The notes: a model not told the origin generated them from the sequence alone. A stretch of DNA of 64,000 bases from Peteryoungia desertarenae (GCF_005860795.2 NZ_CP058350.1:284001-348000); one strand, 5' to 3'; positions 16,796-23,906 are shown, counted from the stretch's first letter. Made by a program: numbers and translations.

Positions 16796-16893
16796 ATGCT
16801 TGGCCCGATCAGTCGCGGTTGAAACAACAAAAACTGTATGTAAATCGAGAAACTCATGCCTAGGATATATCCCCAAAGGTGGAAAATTTCAAT

Positions 16894-17715
16894 TCACAAC
16901 GCATTGCCATTTTTGCCCGTCTTGACACGTTCAATCATGTCGAGAAACTCCAAGACGAAGCCAGCCTTGACGATATGAACGGCCTGCTGGCTCGCACGCG
17001 TGATGATCCCGGCAAAAAAAGCACTAGCTTCGTTCCCCACAATGATGCACGCAAAGGCCGATCCGCCACTCATTCCATCCGGTTTGACCGGAAGCGGCTC
17101 GACCGGCTTCAATTTCAGCAAAGCCGGATCGTGGCTATCGCTCTCTGGCTCACATACGGCCAACATCTTGGTTGAGCCGATATGGCTTTCATCGAGTTCG
17201 TAGCGCTGGGCGTCATAAGGGAAGCCTGCGCAAATGACGAACGCGATTGCGTCTGCCGGGCATATCGGAGGAGCCTCACGCAGCGGGAAAAAGCGTCGCT
17301 TCTCGATAACACCGGCCATGCAGGGCGCGGTGAAGTCGAAGGCAGCTAAGTCCAATGCGTCGGAGATGTTGCCTTCTGGAAAGTGCGTCTGTCCGCCAGA
17401 TGTTATCACGTTCTGCCCATTTTTGATGATCAGACCAATCTCTTCTAGCTTCCGGCCTTTAAGTTGGTGGCGTGTGCAGAGAGCCAGATATCGCCCATTG
17501 TACTCGACCAGCGTTGTCGAGCTTGCCAAGGATAATCTGAAAACTTCGTCGTCGGTGAGTTCTACCAGATGATCGACATACCGCCCTAGAGCGTAATCAG
17601 CGCCTTCGACTGGGATCAGAACGTCGTTGAGCCAGATGCTGCGCTGAATGCGTCGAGCTAGAAGCCGATCGGAAAGCATCATCTGGGGAAGTTGTGCCAA
17701 ATCAATGCCCTCCAT
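16894..17715 (-). CDS. stand-alone trypsin-like serine protease
   Basis: 273-residue protein with a chymotrypsin-type triad in the right order: His83 in YLALCTRHQL, Asp122 in ALDLAAFDF and Ser216 in PDGMSGGSAF. There is no signal peptide, transmembrane segment or PDZ domain, so it should act in the cytoplasm. Cytoplasmic trypsin-like proteases of this kind are known as effectors or associates of bacterial defence systems. It lies 98 bp upstream of the Panacea pair on the same strand, so they may share a transcript. The ATG at 17715 (MEGIDLAQLP) follows GGAAGG...AGG; the longer frame to 17916 looks non-coding. The substrate is unknown. Confidence 0.75.
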   Translation of the reverse strand: MEGIDLAQLPQMMLSDRLLARRIQRSIWLNDVLIPVEGADYALGRYVDHLVELTDDEVFRLSLASSTTLVEYNGRYLALCTRHQLKGRKLEEIGLIIKNGQNVITSGGQTHFPEGNISDALDLAAFDFTAPCMAGVIEKRRFFPLREAPPICPADAIAFVICAGFPYDAQRYELDESHIGSTKMLAVCEPESDSHDPALLKLKPVEPLPVKPDGMSGGSAFACIIVGNEASAFFAGIITRASQQAVHIVKAGFVLEFLDMIERVKTGKNGNAL

Positions 17716-17999
17716 ATCCTGTGCCTTCCGTTGTCGGTCCCATGGTAATGTTCGCCAAGGCCATGTCCCGCATTCTATACGCTGTAGCCCGGCTCCACCC
17801 GACTCGCTGACAAGCGTGGGCAAATGACATTCTCCGGGTGAGCCGCGATCTAATCCATAGTGTAAATAGCCAACTTGCACCGGCGCAACAGACCAGCTTC
17901 GGCGGCGTGAAACCATATAGCGATCAAATGCCCGATCTTTTCAGCCGGCCAATCACCAGGCACAACGTAAGGGGGGGCGCGGCCCCCTTTGTTCGTCGC

Positions 18000-18191
18000 T
18001 CACTTTTGGCGAATATGCTCGCGAAACGTCACCACGACGTCCGAGACGTTGAACTGATTGCGGCCGATTTTGCCTGATACGGCCCCTTCGGAAACAAGCT
18101 GCTGAAGCCGGCGCGGGCTGACTCCCAGCATCGCGGCCATCTCCTTGCCGGTGGCCACATAGATTTTTTGTTCGGTGGTCTTCACTTGCAT
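18000..18191 (-). CDS. small HTH protein, Nu1/excisionase-like
   Basis: 63-residue winged-helix protein (GKEMAAMLGVSPRRLQQLVSEGAVSGKIGRNQFNVSDVV). The pattern matches the N-terminal DNA-binding domain of Nu1-type small terminase subunits and also excisionase/MerR-like HTH_17 proteins. Full Nu1 proteins are over 150 residues, so this would be only the DNA-binding part. A strong AAAGGAG ribosome site precedes the ATG. In related phage loci the large terminase follows such a gene; here the protease/toxin-antitoxin cassette follows instead. A GC hairpin at 17971-17990 lies after its stop. Confidence 0.65.
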   Translation of the reverse strand: MQVKTTEQKIYVATGKEMAAMLGVSPRRLQQLVSEGAVSGKIGRNQFNVSDVVVTFREHIRQK

Positions 18192-18298
18192 TGGTTGCTC
18201 CTTTCAAAGCGAAACGGTAATCGAAAACAAAAATGACCGAGAACGCTCAAATCGTGCGCTGCTCAGCCCCCGCGGTCGGCTTGACGCTGGGGAAGAAC

Positions 18299-18568
18299 CT
18301 AGCTCCCGGGGGCCTCCTCCTCTCCCGCAAGCCCGTCGTGGGTGACCTCGTAGTTCACGCTGATCGATGACGGGCCAAGCTCAGCCGCGATGTCTTGTGC
18401 ACGGTCCATTGCGTGCTCTAGATCTGTGACCATGTCGACCAAATCGCCACGCGCGCGGATCTGCCAGATACCCAGGGGCTTTTCCAAAATGGTGGCAGAC
18501 ATTCTGCCTTGATCCGTCCAGGCACAAGCCAGCAGGGAAACGTGGGTGATGCTGATTTCAGGGCTCAT
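18299..18568 (-). CDS. small hypothetical protein, paralogue of the preceding gene
   Basis: 89-residue protein, unknown. A core EKPLGIWQI followed by a helix LEHAMDRAQDIAAEL repeats the layout of the protein encoded just upstream (18565-18816: HKPLEVWAV, then EEDAVDHAKRLEAK), so the two look like tandem duplicates. Its ATG overlaps the stop of that gene (ATGA), giving coupled translation. No recognisable domain. It is placed with early or replication-type genes of the element. Confidence 0.6.
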   Translation of the reverse strand: MSPEISITHVSLLACAWTDQGRMSATILEKPLGIWQIRARGDLVDMVTDLEHAMDRAQDIAAELGPSSISVNYEVTHDGLAGEEEAPGS

Positions 18569-18816
18569 TGCAGCCTCCCCAAACGATCGACTTTCGCTTC
18601 CAGGCGCTTTGCGTGGTCAACCGCGTCTTCCTCATTCGCGTGAACGCTTTCAATGATCACCTGTGCTGTGCCGCTTGTGATCGTAACAGCCCATACTTCG
18701 AGCGGCTTGTGCGGGTATTCAAATTGCACGCCATTCAGATCCAGCTTGATCGCGGTCTGTCTGACTGCTCCCACGCGGATGGTTACGGATTCACTGGGGT
18801 AAAGATTATTGTTCAT
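18565..18816 (-). CDS. small hypothetical protein, paralogue of the following gene
   Basis: 83-residue protein, unknown. A beta-rich first half (SVTIRVGAVRQTAIKLDLNGVQF) is followed by HKPLEVWAVTI and a C-terminal helix EEDAVDHAKRLEAKVDRL. The ATG at 18816 has a GAGGAA ribosome site; an open frame to 19050 upstream reads through low-complexity Lys codons and is not coding. It shares its pattern with the 89-residue protein downstream. A hairpin and a polypurine tract lie between it and the replication-type gene. Confidence 0.6.
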   Translation of the reverse strand: MNNNLYPSESVTIRVGAVRQTAIKLDLNGVQFEYPHKPLEVWAVTITSGTAQVIIESVHANEEDAVDHAKRLEAKVDRLGRLQ

Positions 18817-18866
18817 TAAAGATTCCTCATATGTTGATTGAAGGTGTCGCCAAGGTTGCGCGAATG

Positions 18867-18954
18867 GCGTCTTCTTCTTTGTCTTTCTCTTCTTCTTCTT
18901 TGCGATACCGTTTCGAAGGGTTAGGAAACGGTATCCAAACCATTCGAAACGGTT
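18867..18954. repeat. polypurine tract and 11-bp inverted repeat
   Basis: On the minus strand, a perfect hairpin (GATACCGTTTC / GAAACGGTATC, 18904-18914 and 18925-18935) is followed by about 37 bases of nearly pure purine (complement of 18867-18903) before the next gene. A second related palindrome (AACC...CGGTT, 18938-18954) lies upstream. It may be a transcription or translation control point, or a replication-linked repeat. Confidence 0.5.
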
Positions 18955-19405
18955 AGAAATCGATGTGGTCGCTGTCGTTGTTCGAGGGCCGTTTCGATCG
19001 CTTCGGTGTCGGTGCCGGAACGCGGTTGACGGTCTCAAACTCTGCCTCAACGGCTTCTCGGATCGCGTCGCTCGATATCTCGGAGATGGCCTTAACCATT
19101 CCGCTTGCGTGGTTCGGGTTTTGCGGGGCGTTGTGCCGGAACCATCCCGTCACAAAGATTTCCAGGGTCTCCGGATCTCTGAGCAAGAGGCCGGCGTCGA
19201 CCAGGCTCGTGACCGATGCCTCAAAGGCCTCTTCGGTCCAGGCCAGGTCGGCTGCGGCGTACTTCGTTGGAATGCGAGCGGCTCCAACGCTGGTTTGGTG
19301 CTCAGCCGTGATGCAATACAAGAGGCAAAGCCGGTCATCGTTAGACAGCGCTGCAACACGCCTCGACCGCCAGAAATTCGCGCTCACTTTTGAGAATCTG
19401 GCCAT
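18953..19405 (-). CDS. phage replication-type winged-helix protein
   Basis: 150-residue protein with the layout of phage replisome-organiser or DnaT/O-like N-domains: MARFSKVSANFWRSRRVAALSNDDRLCLLYCIT, IPTKYAAADLAWTEEAFEASVTSLVDAGLLL and FVTGWFRHNAPQNPNHASGMVKAI. Proteins with GWF.HN.P.NP.h start many phage replication modules in alphaproteobacteria. The C-terminus is a short basic tail (TPKRSKRPSNND) without a helicase domain, so it would act as an initiator or loader with host enzymes. It lies centrally in the minus-strand early operon. Confidence 0.6.
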   Translation of the reverse strand: MARFSKVSANFWRSRRVAALSNDDRLCLLYCITAEHQTSVGAARIPTKYAAADLAWTEEAFEASVTSLVDAGLLLRDPETLEIFVTGWFRHNAPQNPNHASGMVKAISEISSDAIREAVEAEFETVNRVPAPTPKRSKRPSNNDSDHIDF

Positions 19406-19471
19406 CTGCCCCTCATCTGCTTAACTTTTCATCGTGAGGCTCCATCCTTCGTTGTTAATGTGATGAAGCTT

Positions 19472-19497
19472 GCGCCCATTTCGAAGGGCGCTTTTTT
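19472..19497 (+). terminator. plus-strand intrinsic terminator inside the minus-strand operon
   Basis: GCGCCC-ATTTCGAA-GGGCGC followed by TTTTTT, facing right, where all neighbouring genes run left. No coding plus-strand gene ends here, so a short antisense or small RNA is possible. Confidence 0.5.
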
Positions 19498-19509
19498 ATG
19501 AGGCGAGCG

Positions 19510-20025
19510 TTAGACGGGCCTGCCGGCAAAGAATGCCATGGCGAGCTTGTCGCGTCGGGCAAGCTTCACTGTAGCCGCTTCTTGGAGAGTCGTGCCTTCC
19601 GGCATTCCCAGCAACAATGGGGCGAAGCGGCCGAACGACGCGAAATTCGAAAGGTCTTCGGTCGTGGCCTGAAAGAGCGCTTCGCGATAGGACTGAAGGC
19701 AATCACTTGCTGACTCTCGCTCTATCCTAAGCCGCTCTGCCGCCTTGTGAATTGTCTCAGCGTTGACGTCCCAGCCGAGTCCGTGATCCCACAGAACTTT
19801 CGCTATCTTCTCCCCAAGAAAACACTTCGCCACATTCTGGATAAATGCGAGCGCTGCCTGCTCCTGAAGTACAGGGTTCATTTCCTTCCAAATTCCTTCC
19901 GCTATGAGGCTCAAGTCCTCTTTGGTTGCTCTGGACGGAATAAGCCCCTGTGCAACGTGCTTGCGCACTGCAGCTTCGACTTTGGACTCGATGTGGATGT
20001 CGGTGAGGTTTACAATCTCGGTCAT
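19510..20025 (-). CDS. hypothetical protein of the element's early operon
   Basis: 171-residue largely helical protein (IHIESKVEAAVRKHVAQGLIPSRATKEDLSLIAEGIWKEM...), not recognised. No transmembrane segment or catalytic motif is visible. Its ATG overlaps the stop of the 138-residue gene by 4 bases, and together with AlpA they form a tightly packed unit (AlpA, 138 aa, 171 aa). A role in early satellite or phage functions is inferred from position only. Confidence 0.6.
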   Translation of the reverse strand: MTEIVNLTDIHIESKVEAAVRKHVAQGLIPSRATKEDLSLIAEGIWKEMNPVLQEQAALAFIQNVAKCFLGEKIAKVLWDHGLGWDVNAETIHKAAERLRIERESASDCLQSYREALFQATTEDLSNFASFGRFAPLLLGMPEGTTLQEAATVKLARRDKLAMAFFAGRPV

Positions 20026-20438
20026 TCGCAGTCCTCCAGGGTAACTTTCTCAAGTTGATCGACAAGGGCCAAGGCGCTGCGGAGTCCTTCACAGACTGCA
20101 GTAACGGCGTTCATCAGTTGCTTGTGATTTCGGGTTTGCATGATCAGATCGCTCTGATCGATCCGATCGAATATCATGTCGACCAACAGCTTGCGGGCGA
20201 TCGGCTGATTTGTTCCGGCGTACAGAAAGTAAACGCCGCGATCGTAGGTGAACCGGTGCAACCGTGAGGTAAAATCCAACCGCCGACGATCGGTTATCGC
20301 GCGGTCCGTCTTCCTCGCCTTCCTGAGCTGCTCTGCAAACTCCTCTGCGAGTTTGAGCATGTCACCCACGGTCTCGCGGATACCTTCAACACCTTGTACG
20401 GCGAGGGCGTCTCTATCCTCGCTGGCGACGGCGTTCAT
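20022..20438 (-). CDS. hypothetical helical protein after AlpA
   Basis: 138-residue protein, mainly helical (GIRETVGDMLKLAEEFAEQLRKARKTDRAITDRRRLDF), not recognised. The central part (HRFTYDRGVYFLYAGTNQPIARKLLVDMIF) is the most distinctive stretch. The ATG at 20438 overlaps the AlpA stop by one base (TGATG) and the gene overlaps the next by 4, so all three are translated as a unit. The longer open frame to 20609 overlaps alpA in another frame and is not used. Confidence 0.6.
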   Translation of the reverse strand: MNAVASEDRDALAVQGVEGIRETVGDMLKLAEEFAEQLRKARKTDRAITDRRRLDFTSRLHRFTYDRGVYFLYAGTNQPIARKLLVDMIFDRIDQSDLIMQTRNHKQLMNAVTAVCEGLRSALALVDQLEKVTLEDCE

Positions 20439-20668
20439 CAGGCAAGCTCCGCACGCCGCGCCCGGGCCGAGATGCGGGCCTCTATCCACGCCTCCACCTC
20501 GGTGCGGACGAATGCAATCCTCTTGTCGGAGATCTGCAAAGCTGCAGGAAATCGCCCAGCCGACCGGAGAGTATTGATAGCGGTGCGGCTCAGGCTGGTA
20601 AGTTCGCAAGCATCATTTAGAGATATCAGGGGCGACTTACTATTCAGATTAGATTTCTTACTTGGCAT
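20438..20668 (-). CDS. alpA: AlpA-family excision/transcription regulator
   Basis: 76-residue AlpA-type HTH protein (LISLNDACELTSLSRTAINTLRSAGRFPAALQISDKRIAFVRTEVEAWIEARI). The RFP...s..riaW/F...EV..W pattern is diagnostic. AlpA proteins act as activators or excisionases in P4-like elements. The ATG at 20668 follows an ACGAGG ribosome site; the TTG at 20695 is less likely. It is the first gene of the leftward early operon, and its promoter must lie in the AT-rich region up to 20880, where AAAGTT-GCA-AACTTT (20727-20741) could be its operator. Confidence 0.9.
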   Translation of the reverse strand: MPSKKSNLNSKSPLISLNDACELTSLSRTAINTLRSAGRFPAALQISDKRIAFVRTEVEAWIEARISARARRAELA

Positions 20669-20726
20669 TTCGACTACCTCGTTTTCTGTGAACAAGGTAA
20701 ATTTATAGATTTTTTTTCGTTTTTCT

Positions 20727-20741
20727 AAAGTTGCAAACTTT
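20727..20741. promoter_or_regulatory. operator-like palindrome AAAGTT-GCA-AACTTT
   Basis: Perfect 6-bp arms in the AT-rich upstream region of alpA, beside TATA-like sequences. A plausible autoregulatory site for AlpA or a master repressor. Confidence 0.4.
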
Positions 20742-20863
20742 ATACTTTCAGGTGGAATTGCGCATTAAATGCAAATTCTCTCGCTAAGTCGCAAAATCAT
20801 CAAAATCTGGCATAGTCGCCATTCCTTAGCCAACTCCATGATTCGGCTCGCTTAAGGCAAAAG

Positions 20864-20872
20864 TTATCCACA
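20864..20872 (+). promoter_or_regulatory. DnaA box TTATCCACA
   Basis: Exact match to the consensus DnaA-binding 9-mer, between the integrase and alpA genes and next to a strongly AT-rich stretch (20690-20830). Together these could form a replication origin for the excised element, but one box alone is weak evidence. Confidence 0.45.
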
Positions 20873-20881
20873 GGCTGAATT

Positions 20882-22102
20882 TTATTTCTCGTTTACAACC
20901 GCGCGTATTTTCGTGACCGACGCGGCTTTGCCCAGCACGTAACCTTCCCATGCTTCCATAAGCTGTCGCCTTTTCTCCAGCGCGTCGCCTCGCCTGTACG
21001 CTCGCTCGACTGCATCACCAACGGCATGCGCTAAAGCTGCTTCTGCCACTTCCCGCTGAAAATTCGTCGCTTCGGCGGCCCAATCGCGAAACGTCGATCT
21101 GAATCCGTGAACGGTGTAACCAGTACCTCCAGCAGCCTTTAGGGCCTTGGCTAGCGTCATATCAGATAACGGCGAATGTCCCTTTGCGCCCGGAAACACA
21201 AGATCGTTGATTTGTCTGGCTCGCATTTCTGTCAGCAGCGCGATAGCGCGGGGCGATAGGGGAACCCGGTGCTCCTTGCCTCCCTTCATGCGTATAGCTG
21301 GTATAGTCCAAACCTTTCCCTCAAGGTCGATTTCCTCCCAGGTCGCACCTCGGGTCTCTCCAGATCGCACGGCTGTCAGGATGGTGAACTCCAGCGCCCT
21401 TGCGCCAACTCCCCCAATTGTTGCTAGGCGAGTGAAAAACTCACTGATCTCGGCAAACGGCATAGCCGCATGATGCCCGCGAACGAGCTTCTTGGGTGGC
21501 GGAAGAATCTGATCAAGGTGCCCTTTCCACTCTGCCGGGTTGTCGCCGGTTCGGAGTCCTCGGGCTTTTGCATGGTCCAGAACAAGCTTCACACATTCTC
21601 GGATGTTGCCGGCTGTCTCGGGCTTATCTGACCATAGCGGGCGGATCACCTTAAGAACGTCATCTGTCGAAACATCCGCGACCGGAACCTTCCGAATTGC
21701 CTTTGCATGGGTCTCAGCGAACCGTTTCCACTTGGCGACTGTTTTGTCGCTCTTCCACTTCGGGGCCATGGTCGCGCGGTACTCATCAGCGACGCTGCCA
21801 AAGGTCGCGGTCTGCAGTGCGGCCTTTCTCTCGGCAAGATCCGTTTTAGGGTCTCCACCTTGACCGACGATCTGCCGGGCCTCCTCCGCCTTCGCCCGGG
21901 CGGCGGCCAACGACACATGACCAGAACCGGAACCGAACGGGCCAAGGCCAATCTCTCGCCGGCTGCCGTACCTCTTCCAAATGAAAACCCAGGAGCGGCT
22001 TCCCGTTGATTGAACGCGAAGATAAAGGCCATCACCATCGCTGTAGATTCCGGGCTTACTCAGTGCCCGGATCTTGGAATCGGTTAGCTTGTGTCTCGCC
22101 AT
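20882..22102 (-). CDS. int: P4-type tyrosine integrase
   Basis: 406-residue site-specific recombinase. An N-terminal DUF4102-type arm-binding domain (KIRALSKPGIYSDGDGLYLRV, R.WVFIWKRYGSRREIGLG) is followed by the SAM-like core-binding domain (100-200) and the catalytic domain. The catalytic set is complete: Arg246 (TAVRSGE), His332 and Arg335 (HGFRSTFRDW), His359 (ALAHAVGD) and nucleophile Tyr369 (ERAYRR). It lies 126 bp inside attR and faces inward, as usual for tRNA-targeting elements. It should drive integration into, and excision from, tRNA-Arg. Nothing suggests it is broken. Confidence 0.96.
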   Translation of the reverse strand: MARHKLTDSKIRALSKPGIYSDGDGLYLRVQSTGSRSWVFIWKRYGSRREIGLGPFGSGSGHVSLAAARAKAEEARQIVGQGGDPKTDLAERKAALQTATFGSVADEYRATMAPKWKSDKTVAKWKRFAETHAKAIRKVPVADVSTDDVLKVIRPLWSDKPETAGNIRECVKLVLDHAKARGLRTGDNPAEWKGHLDQILPPPKKLVRGHHAAMPFAEISEFFTRLATIGGVGARALEFTILTAVRSGETRGATWEEIDLEGKVWTIPAIRMKGGKEHRVPLSPRAIALLTEMRARQINDLVFPGAKGHSPLSDMTLAKALKAAGGTGYTVHGFRSTFRDWAAEATNFQREVAEAALAHAVGDAVERAYRRGDALEKRRQLMEAWEGYVLGKAASVTKIRAVVNEK

Positions 22103-22182
22103 CCTTCATAACCTTTTTCATAGCCTTGACGGTTGCCACTATGGTTAACCATCTCAACCTTTCCGGCAATAGTTATGAAAAT

Positions 22183-23481
22183 TCAAGGCCAGGGTTTCAA
22201 TAAAGATAGCAAAAACAGGATGTTGTCGCCTGTCGGGTGCGCCACTTCTACCGTTGTCCGAACCGAAGACATAGGTAACAGTTTGTACCTAAGACATAGG
22301 TGACAATCTCGTGCGCGACGAGGCTTGTCGATGGTTTGCAGCGTTCTCTGTTCCAGGTCGATATATCCCAGATCATAGTGCATGAAGCTGACGAGCCAAA
22401 TGCCGTCTTCCACCTCCTTTAATCCCAGTTTCTGCCCTGCCAGCACGGTCGAGATGTTGATCTTCTTTCGATAGAGGCAGGCGCGTCCGCAATTGGTGAT
22501 GATGATGTCGCGATCATGGAAGGGATAATCGATTTCCGGCAGGCCGAGGTAGGGTCGCGAAGAGGCGGTATAGAGGTCGGCAGGCACTTTCATGCCGATC
22601 GCCTCATGTGGCCTTTCACCATTGAATTCGCTGAGGAATGCATCGAAGCGCACCTGTTGCTGAAACAGGTTACGTTCGGGCGGTCTCGTTGCCTCCTTCT
22701 TCAATGTCAGATGCATTCGCTCATGCCGACCGTTCTGCTGGGGATGGCCGGGTTTGATGCGCTCGATCACAATCCCAAGCCTCAACCAGAAGACCGACAG
22801 CTTCGACAGATTGTAGAGCCCGTTTGGTGAAGCGAACGGTAGCCCGTTGTCCGAGCGTATCGCCTGAGGCAGGCCATGTTCGGCAAACAGGCGGCGAAAG
22901 GCTTCGATCACGGCCTGTTCGCGTGTCGATTCGAAGGCTTCGCAAGCCAATAGATAGCGTGATGCCTGATCGGTTACGGTCAGAGGGTAACAATAACGAC
23001 CATTCCCGAGCTTGAACTCGCCCTTGAAGTCGGCGCACCACAGATCGTTTGCATTGACGGCCTCAGACAGCATGGTGCCCATGGCCTTGTTTGCCCGGTT
23101 CCTCTTGCGGGCCTGGCGCACAAGGCCATGGCGGTCGAGCACCGCATGCACGGTGCTGTTGGCCGGAATACGGACGTCACCGGCGAGTTTCTTCACCAGC
23201 AGTTCACGGATTTTGCGTGCGCCCCAGTGCGGCTTCTCCTTTTTGAGGCGCACGATCATGGCCTCGACAGGATCGGGGAGTTGGTTGGCGTAGCGCACCG
23301 GACGCCGGGATCGGTCCGTCAGAGCTTCAAGCCCATCGTCCTTGTAGCGATTGAATATCTTGTAGCCGGTCTTGCGCGATATGCCGAAATCCCGGCACAC
23401 CTCGCTCATTCCTTCACCCTCCAGTAATCGGGCGACAAAGCGAAGACGTTCTTCCATAACCGAAGTCTCTCTCCACGGCAT
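22183..23481 (-). CDS. IS481-family transposase, reading out of the IS
   Basis: 432-residue DDE transposase: N-terminal helix-turn-helix (LLEGEGMSEVCRDFGISRKTGYKIFNRY), then an rve-type catalytic core with Asp in LWCADFKGEFK, Asp in IRSDNGLPF and Glu in QNGRHERMH. The ATG at 23481 follows GGGAGG; the frame is open to 23538, inside the terminal repeat. Residues 1-409 are encoded in the IS, and about 23 residues at the end come from outside it, including the attR sequence, because the frame has no stop before the IS boundary. The core residues are intact, so it may be active if the foreign tail is tolerated. Confidence 0.9.
   Translation of the reverse strand: MPWRETSVMEERLRFVARLLEGEGMSEVCRDFGISRKTGYKIFNRYKDDGLEALTDRSRRPVRYANQLPDPVEAMIVRLKKEKPHWGARKIRELLVKKLAGDVRIPANSTVHAVLDRHGLVRQARKRNRANKAMGTMLSEAVNANDLWCADFKGEFKLGNGRYCYPLTVTDQASRYLLACEAFESTREQAVIEAFRRLFAEHGLPQAIRSDNGLPFASPNGLYNLSKLSVFWLRLGIVIERIKPGHPQQNGRHERMHLTLKKEATRPPERNLFQQQVRFDAFLSEFNGERPHEAIGMKVPADLYTASSRPYLGLPEIDYPFHDRDIIITNCGRACLYRKKINISTVLAGQKLGLKEVEDGIWLVSFMHYDLGYIDLEQRTLQTIDKPRRARDCHLCLRYKLLPMSSVRTTVEVAHPTGDNILFLLSLLKPWP
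22229..22244 (+). repeat. attR, 16-bp copy of the tRNA-Arg 3' end
   Basis: CCTGTCGGGTGCGCCA, identical to 11358-11373. The IS481 element begins 10 bp to the right. Confidence 0.9.
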
Positions 23482-23557
23482 CAACACCTCCCGCCAAAAG
23501 CGAAAAGTGTTACCCATGTCTCCGGTACAAAACGTCACCTATCTCTCAGGTCGGGCA
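22255..23557. mobile_element. IS481-family insertion sequence
   Basis: About 1.3 kb, bounded by imperfect inverted repeats of about 47 bp that begin TGTCCGA on the left and TGCCCGA (read inward) on the right. Each end repeat contains two copies of a GACATAGGTAACA-like unit separated by TTGTAC, e.g. GACATAGGTAACA and GACATAGGTGACA on the left. A 3-bp CGT flanks both ends and may be a short target duplication, but this is uncertain. The exact end could move by a few bases. Confidence 0.8.
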
Positions 23558-23680
23558 CGTTTCCCAATAGTCATGATTTAACGGCCTGAAGCCCTCAGTT
23601 TGTCATTTGTTGCCTTTCGTCATGCTGGAACATCTCCGCGAAAGGCCCGTTTCCTCCGTTGAAATCAAGGAGGTCTTCAG

Positions 23681-23848
23681 ATGAATGAAAAAAACGAAGC
23701 GGACGTTCGCAAGCCTGAAAAGGAAGAGTTCAAGGATCATGGCGTGATCTCCGCCGGCCCCGAAGCCCATCGCAACGAAGGCGCCAAGCCGGGCGATGCG
23801 CGCGACCCGGTCAAGGATAAGGATGCGGATCTGGCTCGTAAGGATTGA
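23681..23848 (+). CDS. small hydrophilic protein of unknown function
   Basis: 55-residue highly charged protein, rich in Lys, Glu and Asp (opening MNEKNEADVRKPEKEEFKDH, ending DKDADLARKD). It is preceded by a perfect AAGGAGG ribosome site eight bases before the ATG, which makes it very likely translated. No hydrophobic core, so probably disordered; such proteins in rhizobia are usually stress-induced. It converges with katG, and the two share the short intergenic region with a terminator. Confidence 0.65.
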   Translation: MNEKNEADVRKPEKEEFKDHGVISAGPEAHRNEGAKPGDARDPVKDKDADLARKD

Positions 23849-23906
23849 TGGCAGACCTGAGCTATATCGGGGACAAACGGCCTCTGTTCCTTGGCTGACA
23901 GCATTG

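Larger units (their letters stand above)
11358..22244. mobile_element. integrated phage-satellite-like element at tRNA-Arg
   Basis: Bounded by two identical 16-bp copies of the tRNA 3' end (11358-11373 and 22229-22244), with a P4-type integrase just inside the right copy. Content: integrase, AlpA, replication-type protein, HTH proteins, prohead protease/capsid fusion and probable head-tail protein, together with a trypsin-like protease, a Panacea toxin-antitoxin pair and a membrane-anchored orphan. No portal, large terminase or tail gene is visible. Most genes run leftwards on the minus strand. The size of about 10.9 kb fits a P4- or PICI-like satellite or a strongly reduced prophage. Boundaries are firm; the satellite label is inference. 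Confidence 0.85.

Noticed and set aside
23558..23680. Right end of the satellite placed beyond the IS
   Set aside because: The only second copy of the tRNA 3' end is at 22229-22244, left of the IS, so the IS is outside the element.
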